The notes: generated from the letters alone by a model not told the origin. A stretch of 64,000 bases of DNA from Aquatica leii (GCA_035610365.1 CM069436.1:9910937-9974936), one strand, 5' to 3'. Counted from the stretch's first letter, positions 48,961 through 61,149 are shown. A program made the numbers and translations.

Positions 48961-51225
48961 TGCTGAAAGTAGTTCAAATAAACATACATCACTGTAGGGC
49001 AGCCTCAGTGGCCCTCAGTGCTTATATCGTGACACACGACATTGACATCGCCCTTGTCCAGGTGCCATGGATCCACAAGGGAACAATAAAAGGGTTGAAC
49101 TGTCCAGGTAGGTGGCTGCTTGCGGCCCAGGTTGTGCACAACCCTCGCACATTCATTATTGTAAAAAATGTATTAAACTTAATGCCATTGTGGGATTTAT
49201 GTTCTAGAGACCTAGTGGCAGCTAAAATATCTGTAGTGGAGGAAGGCAACCGGAAGGAGTTCATTATCGGATCTGGTTACCTCCCCTACGACCAGACAGG
49301 ATCGCCGCCGCCGGAGAAAATTCACAGGCTGATTAACAGTGGGACCCACAAACCGCTGATTCTTGGATGTGATCCTAATGCACACCACACCTTGTGGGGG
49401 AGCACAAACACAAATCCAAGAGGTGAAAAACTTTTAGAATTTATTTTAAAAGGCAATTTAGACATAATAAATAACGGACATGCGTCTACGTTTGCAACCG
49501 TGTCGCGCAGTGAAATTATTGGGCTTACGCTTGCTAGTCCAAAAGCGAGCAAAGTGATAAAAATGTGGCATGTATCAGATGAACCTTCTTTATCTGATCA
49601 GAGATACATTCGAATCACACGTCTAGTCCGAAACTGGGTCCACTCAGGAATCGGACGGTAACAGCTACTTTGCACGGTAGCACTGTGGGAGCCAAAGTGG
49701 CTGGCGTATGCCCACAAGACGGAGTGCTATCACCCCTACTGTGGTGCCTTGCCATGAACGGTCTACTACAGGAACTAGAAGACGGCAGGGTGTTTGCTTT
49801 AGGTTACGCTGACGATCTCACCATTATCACAAACTGGAAGTTTGGGGCAACTGTATCGAACATGATGCAACGTGCACTAAACACCGTGGAAAAATGGTGC
49901 AAAAAAGATGGACTATCAGTGAACCCAACTAAGACGGCAATTGTTCCGTTTACCAAACGACGGAGAACGGATGACATAAAACTACCTACGATGTACGGAG
50001 TTACGCTGACAAAGAAGTCAAATATCTGGGACTTACTCTTGATACTAGAAGGCCATCAGGGTTCTCAATACAACCAAACGGATGGTCGAGCACACATGAG
50101 GATTGAAACCCACAATGGTCAAATGATTATATACTGTGGTAACAAGACCCATTTTCACAAACGGCGCGCTTGTATGGGGTTAGAGAACCAACCTGAAAAG
50201 CACAGCTGCAAAGCTAAGCAAAGTACAGAGAATGGCATGTCTACTGATAAAAGCAGCGATGAGAACCACGCCCACAGCAGCTATGGAAGCATTACTTTCA
50301 CTTCCACCATTACACCTCGTTGTAATGATGGAAGCAAGACAAGCAGCATACAGGCTGCAGATTAATGGGCACGCGTCAATTACCGGGAAAAACAAACCGG
50401 GTATATACAACGTGCTGCGTGAAGAAACAATCTTAACTATGAGATCCGCGTCACAAAAAATTTTCATATTTTAAAGAAATTTAAAGCGATAATACCGTCA
50501 CGAGACGAGTGGACAAAAAACATTTACCCGGGCGCGGTTAAAGGAACTATCTGGTACACAGATGGGGCCAAAAATCGCAACGGTACCGGAGCAGAAGTAT
50601 ATGGAGGCAAGCACCATGGGAAGCAATTTTCGCTGACTTTGGCTAAATATGCATCCGCTTTTCAAGCTGAAGTTGCTGCAATTGACTGGTGTGTCAGGAA
50701 CATTATCGACTCGAAATCATTCACAAATGGGCCGATATCGATCATGCCTGACAGCCAAGCAGCACTACTGGCGCTAAGATTACCAGTAATAAAATCCAAA
50801 CTGATTATGGCATGCATAAACAGTCTGGAAATATTGGCAAACTTGCAGCGGAGCATAAAAAACTATGGAAAAACTCTTCAGGGATGAGGCACATAAAACT
50901 ATTCCTTACAGAGCCACAATTAAACACTAAAACTGCACTATCAAGCATGAGTCGACAAAAATTAAGGAAACTCACGGCACTAATTACAGGGCACTGTGGC
51001 CTTAACAAACATATGTATAAAATGGGACTGCAAAGTAGCCCATTATGCCGCGGATGCTTGGAAGACGACGAGACTCCGCAGCATCTGCTGTGCAAATGCA
51101 AAGCGTATCAAATGAAACGCACAACGATTCTCGGAAAACCAAAGCTAACCGATGATGAGTTGAAAAAAACCTCTTGGAATAAACTTCTGAACTTCATTGA
51201 CGAAACAGAACTGATGAGGGAGTAA
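48960..51225 (+). pseudogene. LINE ORF2: APE endonuclease, partial RT, RNase H, zinc knuckle
   Basis: The ORF starts at 48960 inside TAATG. The endonuclease reads VVQINIHHCRAASVALSAYI, then LVQVPWIHKG (active elements have Glu before Pro here, so the catalytic Glu is lost), LGCDPNAHHTLWGS, IGLTLAS in place of the usual Asp, and SLSDQRYI where SDHRYI is expected. After 49661 a deletion removes the RT fingers. The palm resumes with CPQDGVLSPLLW and the active-site motif GYADDLTII (49670-49840). RNase H is at 50545-50790 (IWYTDGAKNRNGTG, AEVAAIDW, PDSQAAL). The C-terminus has SSPLCRGCLEDDETPQHLLC, a CCHC-type motif. Frameshifts lie at about 50030, 50470 and 50880. Confidence 0.85.
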
Positions 51226-51389
51226 TAAATCAGAGATGCACAAAAAGACCAAGGAGACCGCAGTGCAGGAGCGCTGACGAACCACCTATTGAATTAATAA
51301 AAAAGTGCAATATATCTCATATGTTTGCCGAATTCGAACAACTACAAGAATTTCTTTTGAAAACGAAAAGCAGAATTTTTTTGAAGCGT

Positions 51390-52060
51390 GTATGACCTGC
51401 TTTATTGGTAAAAAAGATTCCGCTGATTACCACGACAAAATGAACAAACAGCACTATGAGGAATAGACTAGATTTGTATTAACGTCCATTCCTGATAACG
51501 ATAAGTTAATAATTGTAATTGAGTAAGCACCTTATCATACTGTTAGATCCTGAATTCCGCAATCCCACGACTTCATGGAGAAAAGCTGACATTATTCGAT
51601 GGGTTCAAAATAAGACAAATATCTTTACCCGAAGGCGTTGCCGAATTTAATACATTAACAAGACCTGTACTTTTGGAGCTATGCAGACATCATTCAAAAA
51701 ACAAAAGATTGTGAAAGATTTGAGAGGAGAAAATGTGAAATTTCTATGGTTTCCGGTGACACATTGTACATTTAATCCTATAGAACTGATGGACTTTCTT
51801 AAAAATATGGTAGCAAAATTAAATTCTACTTTCAAAATAAAGGACGTATTGGATCTTTGGAAATCAACAATAGAAAATATCCATGAAACGGTTTGGTCCA
51901 ATTGCGTGAATAGAGAATAGAAGAAAATTACTGAAAAAACAATTTATTAGTTATTGCGGTAGAGCCATTAATTACAATTTACAAGATGACGATTATGTAA
52001 GTGAAGAATTAATTGATGAAAACGATAAATATGTTTCTAACCCATTAAAAAATTGATCTC
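51390..52060 (+). pseudogene. IS630/Tc1-type DDE transposase remnant
   Basis: Combining frames gives SADYHDKMNKQHYEE and LTSIPDNDKLIIVIE-APYHTV (the second-Asp region, normally VLDNAPYH), then MEKS-type linker coding. From 51681 come MVSGDTLYI-like and FPVTHCTFNPIELMDFLKNM, where NPIE carries the third acidic residue. The end reads VAKLNSTFKIKDVLDLWKST and WSNCVNRE. The layout corresponds to a widespread insect family of DDE transposases with the pattern LPPYHC.LNPIE..W...K. Stops and frameshifts throughout; the N-terminus is missing. Confidence 0.72.
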
Positions 52061-53475
52061 TTGAAATACAATTAAAAATGGTATACAAAATCTACAAAAA
52101 ATATTTTGTATAATTTCTTTCTTATATAAATATTATTTTATTTTTAATGCCGTGTCATGTATGTATGCCGCTCTACAGTGATGCTAAAAGTCATTTACAA
52201 CGTCAAATTGCAGACCGCCTACAATCATTCCCACGTGCATACAAGCTATGCCTGTTTAATATATTGTTTAAAACCCATTACTTTGTGTAAAAATGAATTG
52301 TATAAAATGTTTTTGTGGAAATGTCTTTTATTCAAACTATTATATAACGAAGAAATCTTTTAAATTGAATATACAGAGATAATATCAATTTATAGAAACT
52401 CAGTTTTAACAAAACTTGAACAAAATTCAAATAACATTTTTATCCCTCTAACAAGAGTATGCTTTTGTCTATGTACTACTACATACATTTTATGTAATTT
52501 CAAAAGAAAATACAATCGTAGGTATTTTAAGTTGCAACTTTTCGTAATGAGTGCTAAAAACTTCACCTTCTTGAACATTTCTTTAAATATAATTAAAACG
52601 GCGTTATTTAGAAGTATAAAATTTGAATATGATACTTATCACTAATCATATTTTTTTAAAAATTCTTTCACCTCTAACTTGATTTTATTTGACTTCAAAC
52701 TCAAGGATCAGAACTTTTTACTGCGATAGTAAATAAGGAGTGAGGACTAATAGAGGCAGCAGCTTGATGGTTTCCTTAAGTGCGCCTCGTGCAAAAGCAG
52801 GCAAAATAAGAACACCTTCTAATTTCAGATTCACGTTCAACTCTAGTATTTAAATCAGCTGGTATAGTCCCAGTAAAAAAATCACTGATTTTATTCTTAG
52901 TTAATATACTCATGAATTCAATAGCTAATGTATCAGGTAGATAAGTGGATACGTAAAAATAGAAAGTTGCATTTAAAAGAACACCAGCAAAGAACAAAAA
53001 AGAAAGACTGCACTACAACACGAACTCCAAGCGTGAAAATAATGTTTAAAACGAAGACAATAATAAAGCTTCTACCAAACGTAGTAAAAAGCTGTTGACG
53101 GGAGTTATAAACAGAACAAAATAAAAAGCGACATTCTGGAAGCCTTATAATAAAGGCAACATTTTGGATACGGTTCCAGAACCCACATCCGAATAATATA
53201 TAGTTTCGAATTGAGTAAATGCATTCGCTTTTTAAGAATAAATTTGCATTTTGGTGATTTAGGTGTAAAAAAACGTTTCAGATTTACGATCGATTAAAAT
53301 AAAGCTCGCATTACGATTTAATTGCAGGAACTGAGAAACATATTAGAAGAAAAGCGAACTCAAGGTGATAGAGTTCCAAGGCAATGTATTTTTGAGCAAA
53401 GAAACTTTTGATGACTTAATTGACAAACTCATCTTGATCAGCAACAGACGTTATAAAAGCTTTTAGAAAAACATT
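52061..53475. other. noncoding stretch
   Basis: No gene recognised. The minus-strand open frames at 52390-52578 and 52776-52997 lack any motif. Confidence 0.35.
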
Positions 53476-54480
53476 GTGTGTAAAATTAGCCACGCCTCTT
53501 TTGATAAATTGAAAAATTACCATTGTGCTGAACTGTGCTCAGTATGCGCTACCTTGTATTGCAAAAACAATTTCTCTTTTTCCCATTTACAGTTTTTACG
53601 GGTACAAACAATTTTTACGATAACAGATAGTCCCGTCTTTTTCGATAAAATCAAAAGCGCAATGTACACTCAACTAAACAAAAAACGGGACGCCTTGGTT
53701 AGCTCGAATGAAATAGTTAGCAGTGTAAACTAGATTTGTTAGCAAATGCGATCGATTGACTATTCGTTGCCGTTCGCAATGCTATCCAAGACATTCAAAT
53801 TAGACAAATAATAAACATTGACAATACTAGAAGGTCAAACCGTTTATCTGCAAAAACTAAAAAATCAATATATTGTTATTTTTGAATGAAATATTTTCAT
53901 GTGCAAAAAAAAGTTCGACATTTACACAGTTCATTATAAACATTATGAAGACTAACGCGAAGACTATAGTAGCCCAAGTTCTTTATAGTTATTGTAACCA
54001 AAACTGCACGGTTCTTTTTACCTAATGATAGCATCTATTAGAAACCAACAATTTCTGAATCACATCAATGCACTGCACAGAAGGATCAAGTTTACTATGT
54101 AAAAAAAGGGAAATCTTTCCTAGTCTTAATGGCGAAGATTTTGATTTTGTCAAAAAAAAGCGGGGCTATCTGCGATCATAAAAATTAAGTCTCCTGTAAA
54201 TGTACTGTAACTGAGGAAAGAAACAAAGAATTTATATTATTTATTTTTATTTTTATATAGATTCACCCCTTTTTGAGCAATTATAGAATAAATGGAAAAA
54301 ATAAACTTTAACAAAGAATTTGTTTTTGCGGCACAAGGTAGCACATTTTGAGCACAATTCAGAACAATGGTCATTTTTTAGTTTATCAAAAAAGGGTGGC
54401 TTGAGTATATTTCGCGCGAACTGCCAATTCATTTTGCACAAACAACTTGGAACAATATTTAGCAGAATTATCAAAATACT
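53476..54480. repeat. inverted repeat about 130 bp per arm with 700-bp spacer
   Basis: Arm 53476-53600 (plus) and arm 54300-54440 (minus) share tttgataaa(t/c)t(g/a)aaaaatta/gaccattgt, gaa(c/t)tgtgctca and gctaccttgt.... The translated arms both read FDKLKN.HC.ELCS.CATL. At 53626-53690 the spacer also contains the end motif of the 36895-38174 element (tgtacactcaactaaac then aaaaaacgggac). Confidence 0.6.
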
Positions 54481-54489
54481 CTCAAACAT

Positions 54490-55427
54490 TAGATTTTGAT
54501 AAAAAAAAATCTAATTGCGGATTAAGTCACTTTAAATGTTTTAATTAGTAATTTCACTATGTGGAATCTGTAGAGCGAATTATTATTGTAAAGAACCGTA
54601 CTGATTTACATTCTGTCAATTGATTGTACTGGTTCAGTTAAATCACTAAATTATTTTTTGTCAATTACTGGTTTTTTATAATGAATTAATCACTCTATTT
54701 TCCAGAAACTCACTGAACCAGTTGAAATATAGTTCAGTCTGCTGGAAAAATTCACTTATGACAAAGAATCACCATCGATTGATCAAAAATAATTCAGTTA
54801 AACAAATTGATATTATTTTTGTTATCAAACCTGTATAACTTTGAAACGTGTTATCATTTAAACACGTTTATTTTATCCTAAACTACGACCTGGTGAATCA
54901 TTTAATATGCAAAACAGAATATAAAACAATGATTCTTTAATTGTAATAATAAATACATAAAGCTATAGCAGAAGACAACTAATATTAAAACACAAATCTG
55001 CATATGCAAGTGTTATTACAATCGGCTTATACAAAATTTAGGCCTCGTTTTGAATCTGGCAAAATTATTTAGAATATTGCATTAACAGCTATATATAACA
55101 TTCCTCATTAAAATAAATCACACCTTGCGATCAATAACTGTTATGTAACTAAATCATGTTCAAGGAACAAACACCTGCTACTACTGTACTCTCAAAAAGT
55201 CCAATTTTTTACGACATACTAATTTCGTTAAAAATACATACGAAATACATTTATTTTTGAAATAAGGTTACTAACACTTAGAAATTAGTTCACTCGTAGA
55301 AATAGTACCTGTTACATAAACAAATATTATAACGTTTTGCCAGTTCTAATTTTATTTTGTGTATAAAAAGCTTTCGTTCGTATAATCATTGAATAACCGA
55401 GTTTAAGGTACGATTAGGGTGGTTTAC
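54490..55427. other. noncoding stretch
   Basis: No gene recognised; AT-rich with several small dyads around 54600-54750 (ctggttcag / ctgaaccag). Confidence 0.35.
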
Positions 55428-55551
55428 CTGTAATAGTCCCCTGATCTCGAGTAGAAGTAGAGGCTTCTTGGAGGTGTGCGCGCGGAGCGCAGCTTGCCCC
55501 GTCTTTGGCTGCCAGTTTGAAAATCCACAAACCTCAGTGAATTTGTCTTGA
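55428..55551 (-). CDS. candidate exon, identity unknown (possibly 5' exon of milton)
   Basis: Minus strand: strong acceptor (ttttttttctttgcttaattatag), 124 bp of GC-rich DNA, strong donor (cag|gtaaac). Two frames are open throughout: one contains FTEVCGFSNWQPKTGQAALR (ends phase 0), the other FVDFQTGSQRRGKLRSART (ends phase 2). The third frame has a stop near the acceptor but then reads HLQEASTSTRDQGTIT and ends phase 1. That would join the milton exon at 4867 as GTIT-E-VCSGE. A weak internal acceptor (cag, exon start 55508) would allow that reading. I cannot tell which frame is used, or whether the exon is untranslated. That it is an exon of some kind is supported by its splice sites and GC content. 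Confidence 0.5.
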
Positions 55552-57039
55552 CTATAATTAAGCAAAGAAAAAAAATTAATAAATTTTCCGCACTCTCACC
55601 AAGTTATCAACGATCAGACGAAATCTTATCAAATAGTAAATTTGAGTCATAGATTAAAATGCATCTGTGATCACGTAGTAAAAACTTCCTGTGGAGGTAC
55701 CACCCTTAATCAATTACAAGAAGAGTAATTTATTATGTAACACCCCAATTATAATTATTTACGAAATACATACTTTAAATCATAAACCATCGTTATTAAA
55801 CATTCAATCAAATATCGTTAAATTTACTTACGTTTTGACATTTCATAGTTGCTCTTAAAACGAATTATTCACTATTTTCACCATTTTTTAATTAATGTTA
55901 ATTGATTTGGAACTTATTTTAATAAAACTTGTCACACATTCCAATTAATAGTCAATTATTTAATTCAATTTGTTGCACTGTATGATGCGATTCTTGTCAC
56001 TGAGATTTTGACGTTATTCAACTGTCATTATGTAAAATTTAAAGAATTTTAGTGACAATTCCAAAATTCCCTAGAATCAAACTAGATTTGTTAATTCAAA
56101 CTTCAATACAGTTTAGATAATTAATCTAAACGTTTTCTTTATAAAAAATTAGAATTTACACATTTTTTAATAAATAACTTCATAGATATGATTGTGTGTT
56201 ACTCATAGATAACCAAACACTGCTAAAATATGATAACGATTAAAATATGTTCCAGTGGCGGAGTTCATATTTTACCACAAGGATTTTAAATCTGCGTTAA
56301 GGTCATTGTTTTATTACAACTATATCAGAATAATTGTAGATTAAAACAAAATAATATTTATCAATAATAAAATAAAAAGCTTTTGATTTTACGTTCAATC
56401 TTTAATCCCACAACGTCATCTTTGCATTATTCTTTTTAGAAAAAACTTGTTTTAATTGCTTTAAAGGGACATGGAGGCCTGAATACTGGACCAACTTTCG
56501 AAAAAAAAACCTATTTTATAAGTAAAGGGCCTACTTATCTAAAATAACAACAAAATGTGTACGAAAAACTATATGTAATTCCCCGAATATCACATATAAT
56601 CTCAACCAAATTGGTTGAAATTTAACAAAATGGCGGCTCCTTAAAAAAAAGGTCCGTTTTTTGACCTTTTTTGCAGTGTTTGTCCCGCAATTAAAAATAG
56701 TATGTTTGACCTTTTTTGACTGAAAATAGGTTTAAAACCCAATAAAATTTGTTTAGAATTTTTCCATTCGGCCGGAACACGATTTTGATATTAGATTATC
56801 ATTATTATTATATTCAAATGTGGTGCAAACATTATTCAAAATAGCTGCGTCAAAAATAAAAATAATACATTTTTTTTAATTAAATGTTTGGGAGAGTTGT
56901 GAAAAAATTTCTTACATTTATTCGGCGATTTCTGGTCCATACAAACAACTTTCCTCAATCTCGATCAGTACGTGTTCTCGACAGCTCTTCTCGAATTCCT
57001 GCAAGACATTGTGCGTGCCAGATCCGCGATGCTTCTGAA
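55552..57039. other. noncoding stretch; right part probably tail of the Mutator-like element
   Basis: No gene recognised. The segment 56460-56800 (repeated runs such as ggtccgttttttgacctttt and tgaccttttttgactg) lies just downstream, on the minus strand, of the transposase remnant and may be its 3' region. Confidence 0.35.
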
Positions 57040-58690
57040 TCGTGCGTGTATTGACTAGTAATCAGACCGATGCCCAACCCCAGCATGTTTATGGTAGCCA
57101 AGCCAGCAATAAAGACTTCCCTTCGTTGAAAATGTTTGCTGCAAGGTGTGTTGCAATTTGGACAGTTGGACTCTATGGAGATAGTTTAATGCTAATTTCC
57201 AAACTTTGGAATTGAATGACTCATTTGAGTTTTGAGTGTTTGCTCTAATACACAGTTGCAAAACGCTGTCCCCGAAAGTATCATATACTGGCCTGCTAGC
57301 GGATTAGACATTTTATTAGAGAGGAGATGGATGGTGAAATGTGTGCAGTGATTCTTCATCCTCTGCAACAAGCCACTTACACTTATACCAGTTGTGTGTT
57401 GCAACTTGAACAGTTTTTAATCCACTGTGGAGATAGTTTGGAGCTAATTTCCAAACTGTAGCATTAAACGATTCATTTAAGTTTCGAGCGTTCGTTGCAA
57501 TACACCGTTGCAGAAAGTACGTCATACGATGGCCTGATAACGGATTGGATGTTTTCTTGGAGAACAGGTGGATGGTGAAATGTGTCCAGTGATTCTTCAT
57601 CCTTTGCAACAAGCCACTTACACCGACCGTGTGCTGCAACTTGGACAGTTTTTAATCCATTGTGGAGAAAGCATGGAGATAATTTCCAAATGATGGCATT
57701 CAATAACTCATTTGGGTTTTAAGTGTTCACTCCAATACACCGTTGCAGCAATTCTGTCGTAGAAAGTACTTCATATACTGGCCTGATAGCGGTTTGGACG
57801 TTTTCTTGAAGAGGATGTGAATGGTGAAATGTGTCCAGTGATTCTTCATCCTCTGCGACAAGCCACTTACACCAGTTGTGTGTTGCAACTTGAACAGTTT
57901 TTAATCCACTGTGGAGATAGTTTAGAGCTTATTTCCAAAGTGTAGCATTAAACGATTCATTTAAGTTTCGAGTGTTCGTTGCAATACACCGTTGCAGCAA
58001 CTGTCGCAGAAAGCACGTCATATACTGGCCTAATAATGGATTGGATGTTTTCTTGGAGAACAGGTGGATGGTGAAATGTGTCCAGTGATTCTTCATCCTC
58101 TGCAACAAGCCACTTACACCAACCGTGTGCTGCAACTTGGACAGTTTTTAATCCATTGTGGAGAAAGCTTGGAGATAATTTCCAAATGATGGCATTGAAT
58201 GAGTCATTCGGGTTTTAAGTGTTCACTCCAATACACCGTTGCAACAATTCTGTCGCAGAAAGTACTTCATATACTGGCCTGATTGCGGTTTGGACGTTTT
58301 CTTGAAGAGGATGTGAATGGTGAAATGTGTCAAGTGATTCTTCATTATCTGCGACAAGCCACTTACGCGAACTGCCAGCACCTTCCGGACAAAACTGATG
58401 TGGATTGTCATCTGTTGAGCACTTCTTGTAGAATGTTGCCCAGATCGCGTCCCTTATTTATTCAACGGAATCCGAGTTTCTTCTAATACCGAGTTCGTAC
58501 TACACTGTCAATTCTGCAATCAGCGTATCGGTTAATTTGCCTTCCTTTTCCACCGATGCAATGCCAAAGAGCAAACTAAAACCCCGTTTTTTCCAGAAAC
58601 CATCTCTGGAAACTGATATTTGTAATGGATCGTTATCCCCGCTTCACGATTTGCCTTAGTTTCTTCATGCACGGCCTTCTGTTAGTTTAA
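57040..58690 (-). pseudogene. Mutator-like transposase-domain protein, broken and internally amplified
   Basis: On the minus strand the upstream part (58690-58375) reads FGIASVEKEGKLTDTLIAEL, then YELGIRRNSDSVE, IRDAIWATFYKKCSTDDNPH and QFCPEG. Downstream comes KWLVA(E/D)(D/N)EESLDTFH, the block with IQSVIRP.YD..S, and RC...TRNLNESFNATVWKLAP. This sequence order corresponds to a family of insect proteins annotated as Mutator-like transposase-domain proteins, in which the TQN.NESFN..VW motif is the best-conserved part. Two stops break the upstream part, and frames shift repeatedly. The block from KWLVA to NYLH is present about five times (see repeat entry). The final unit (57261-57055) continues into LSKLQHTLQQTFSTKGSLYC, resembling the normal C-terminus. 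Family naming is from memory. Confidence 0.65.
57290..58375. repeat. five tandem copies of about 247 bp inside the transposase remnant
   Basis: The anchor tggtgaaatgtgt occurs at 57332, 57573, 57822, 58069 and 58318 (spacings 241, 249, 247, 249). Copies alternate in two types: 57573 and 58069 carry gagaacaggtgga, while 57822 and 58318 carry gaagaggatgtga. The last amplification therefore copied a pair of about 497 bp. Confidence 0.88.
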
Positions 58691-58869
58691 TAAACACACT
58701 CTCTTCACTGCGGTTTTCATAAATAGATTTCCCTAGAATTATTTCTTCACCGAACGCGCGTACTTTTTTTACTTTCCCACAGCCTTTTTGCCACATATTC
58801 TACATATCTGTAGAAGGACAAATGTTCCCTTAATAGAAAGAGAGTGAAGAGTTGAAGCTTGAACTTTCG

Positions 58870-60130
58870 AAAAAGTGCAGGCGCGACAACAAAGGAGACT
58901 ACCGATACAGCTGTATTGGGCACTTGCCGAAATAAGGAGCACAATTGATTCACTGTAGCGGGCCCAAATATTCTTGTCACCGACCCTGAAATGGTAGAGT
59001 CAAATGACTGTGGAACATTTTTACCTACTTTTTTTATGCTAATTTTTTGCCTATTCAATGCAATTATCCGAATATCTTATTTCCCACGCATCTGGAAAGT
59101 TTCTCAGATAATAATGATCCACAAGCCAGGAAAACCTGCTCATGAGACTTCTTCCTACAAGCCAATCAGCCTAACACCTGTACTCTCTAAGCTATGGGAA
59201 AAAATAATTTTCAATATAATTCCAGCACCAATTTGGATTTCGAAAATCTCACTGCACCGTAGAATAAACACACCGCATATACCAAATGGCAAGACAGGGC
59301 CTTGAACAAAGACAATACTGTTCAACGGTTTTTCTAGATGTGAAACAGGCTTTTGACAAAGTATGGCATAAGGGTCTTCTATGCAAGGTTAAGGAGAAGC
59401 TGCCCTATCCATTTTTTCTTATAATTAAATCCTATCTGGCTGATAGACTATAGGGAGGCTAGATCGTCTCTGTACACAATAGAAGCAGGGGTTCCACAAG
59501 GTACAATACTTGGCCCTATGTTGTATAACATATTTACATTTGATCTCCCTATATCAGATGGGACCACTGTTGCTACCTATGCAGACGACATAGCCTATTT
59601 GACAACCGACAGCATCCCTCAGAAGGCTAGTGACAAAATACAGCATTTGCTAGACGAGACAAATAAATGGCGTATCCTTGTTAGCACCGAGAAATCCAGC
59701 CACATCACATTCACCCTAAGGAGAGAAGACTGCCCACCAGTAAAACTAGGTCATAATGTTTTGTCACACTCCAACTGTGGTGTAAAGTACTTCGGTTTCC
59801 ATCTAGATAGGAGAACCCATACTAAAAAGAAAAAGGATGAAATTAACCACAAGTTCAAAAATCTGTACTGGCTCATTAGCAGAAAATCAGTGCTATCAGT
59901 TGATAATAAATTGCACGGCCAGCAAAAGTAATAGACTCTGCCTGAAACGAGTACAAAACAATATACTACGCATTATAGCGAACGCTCCATGGTTTACCAG
60001 AAATGATGAAATTCACGAGTACCTGAACATACGGACTGTAGATGCCGAAGTAGAAATTTATAAACAAAAATACACTGATCGTCTCGCACGTCACCCTAAC
60101 CCATTGGTCACTGACTTGCTGAACTAATCC
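58870..60130 (+). pseudogene. Jockey-type LINE reverse transcriptase, 5' truncated and frameshifted
   Basis: Blocks in order: LFNAIIRISYFPRIWKVSQI, IMIHKPGKPAHETSSYKPIS and LTPVLSKLWEKI (59040-59220), then VFLDVKQAFDKVWHKGLLCK (motif A, about 59335-59395), VPQGTILGPMLYNIF (about 59490), TVATYADDIAYL (active site, about 59570), GVKYFGFHLDRR, and the C-terminal tail VQNNILRIIANAPWFTRNDE and IHEYLNIRTV...RLARHPNPLV, stopping at 60127. The tail is the Jockey hallmark. A deletion near 59930 removed the thumb segment between the tail and the YFG block. No endonuclease is present, as in a 5'-truncated insertion. Confidence 0.87.
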
Positions 60131-60677
60131 TATGCAGTGAAAAGACTGAAAAGAAAGTCTGTACGGCTTCATCTGCCCAAAATAGATGTAGCACACAACA
60201 GATCCGCTTATAGTTATCCAGACTGATTGCAGGTACAAACCCAAAAAAAATCCTTTTTGGATTACCGTTTACTATCTCTCCCGAGTCATAATCAAAACCA
60301 TTCCCACCCAAAGAGTAGTTCAATGGAGAAACCAGGAAATACCTACGTATGGCAACAAGTACTCAAGTTCCAAGTTCTTGTATTTCCAAAGGAGCATTAA
60401 AACACAAAAACAATGGAAAATAAAAACTTAATTACCTAAAATTAATACATTTTTACAAAAATCACAGTTATATAACTTATTTTAAAATATCTTTAAAGTT
60501 GAGAGTATTGCAAACAAAATCCCGACACAAATGTTACGTCATAATGATCCTTATTGAATAAGGAAGAAGTACAATCAATGGAACATCGTACTGCCTTGGG
60601 CAATAATATAATAAATTAAGTGTATGTTAATTTAGAGCAGAGATATTAAGTCATGGAGGAAAATATTCATACATTGT

Positions 60678-60930
60678 CTAAAGTTTTCTAATTTGTTTAA
60701 CATCAGGCTTTTTTTCGGAACAATCGCACCACGGAGTAAGCTTGTGGTTACAAATCAGTTCAATGTTTAAAATAGTAACAGGCGAATCGTCGATTGTTAC
60801 TTTTTTAATACTCGATATGGTGTAGTTAACATTATGAAGGCCAGTTTGTCTGTCTCTTTTTCTAGTCACCTCTCTTTGATTGTAGCACTTGATTGTGTCA
60901 CGTTTTCTATGATTTCGGTCGTGGATATGT
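60678..60930 (-). CDS. beta4GalT7: beta-1,4-galactosyltransferase 7, exon 4 (C-terminus)
   Basis: Acceptor tttgttgtag, then A, which completes Lys, followed by HIHDRNHRKRDTIKCYN, the basic region after the catalytic core, and VTILNIELICNHKLTPWCDC. The stop is at 60680-60678. The VLNI...C...TPWC pattern matches the C-terminus of B4GALT7 proteins, where the two cysteines form a disulfide. The three preceding exons join in frame (115 + 430 + 147 + 253 = 945 nt, 314 residues). A basic tail, SEKKPDVKQIRKL, extends beyond the usual end. No clear AATAAA was seen just downstream. Confidence 0.93.
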
Positions 60931-61149
60931 CTACAACAAACACATTTAAAAAAACTGCAGAAAAACAATTAGAGAATAAAAATACAAAGTTACAGAAAGA
61001 AACTAGAGCACAAATATCAGACATCTGAAAGAACTACAAGAGATTTTCGGATAAAGGAGGAGCGTTGTGACGTCACAATCCATATAAAACAAAAATAAAC
61101 GCATTAGCCATTGAAAGCAAACGGAACTGTTTAGAATCAGCACTCAACT

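Larger units (their letters stand above)
47520..51300 (+). mobile_element. LINE of the I/LOA-like group with ORF1 and ORF2, internally deleted
   Basis: A GC-richer island than its surroundings. It has a 5' region from about 47520, an ORF1 with a DUF4780-like domain, and an ORF2 with APE endonuclease, RT and RNase H. The presence of RNase H points to the I/LOA group rather than Jockey or R1. The 3' end is near 51300 (aattaataaaaaa). Confidence 0.8.

Noticed and set aside
50180-50467. Minus-strand 95-codon frame and plus-strand 80-codon frame
   Set aside because: Shadows of the frameshifted LINE ORF2 between RT and RNase H.
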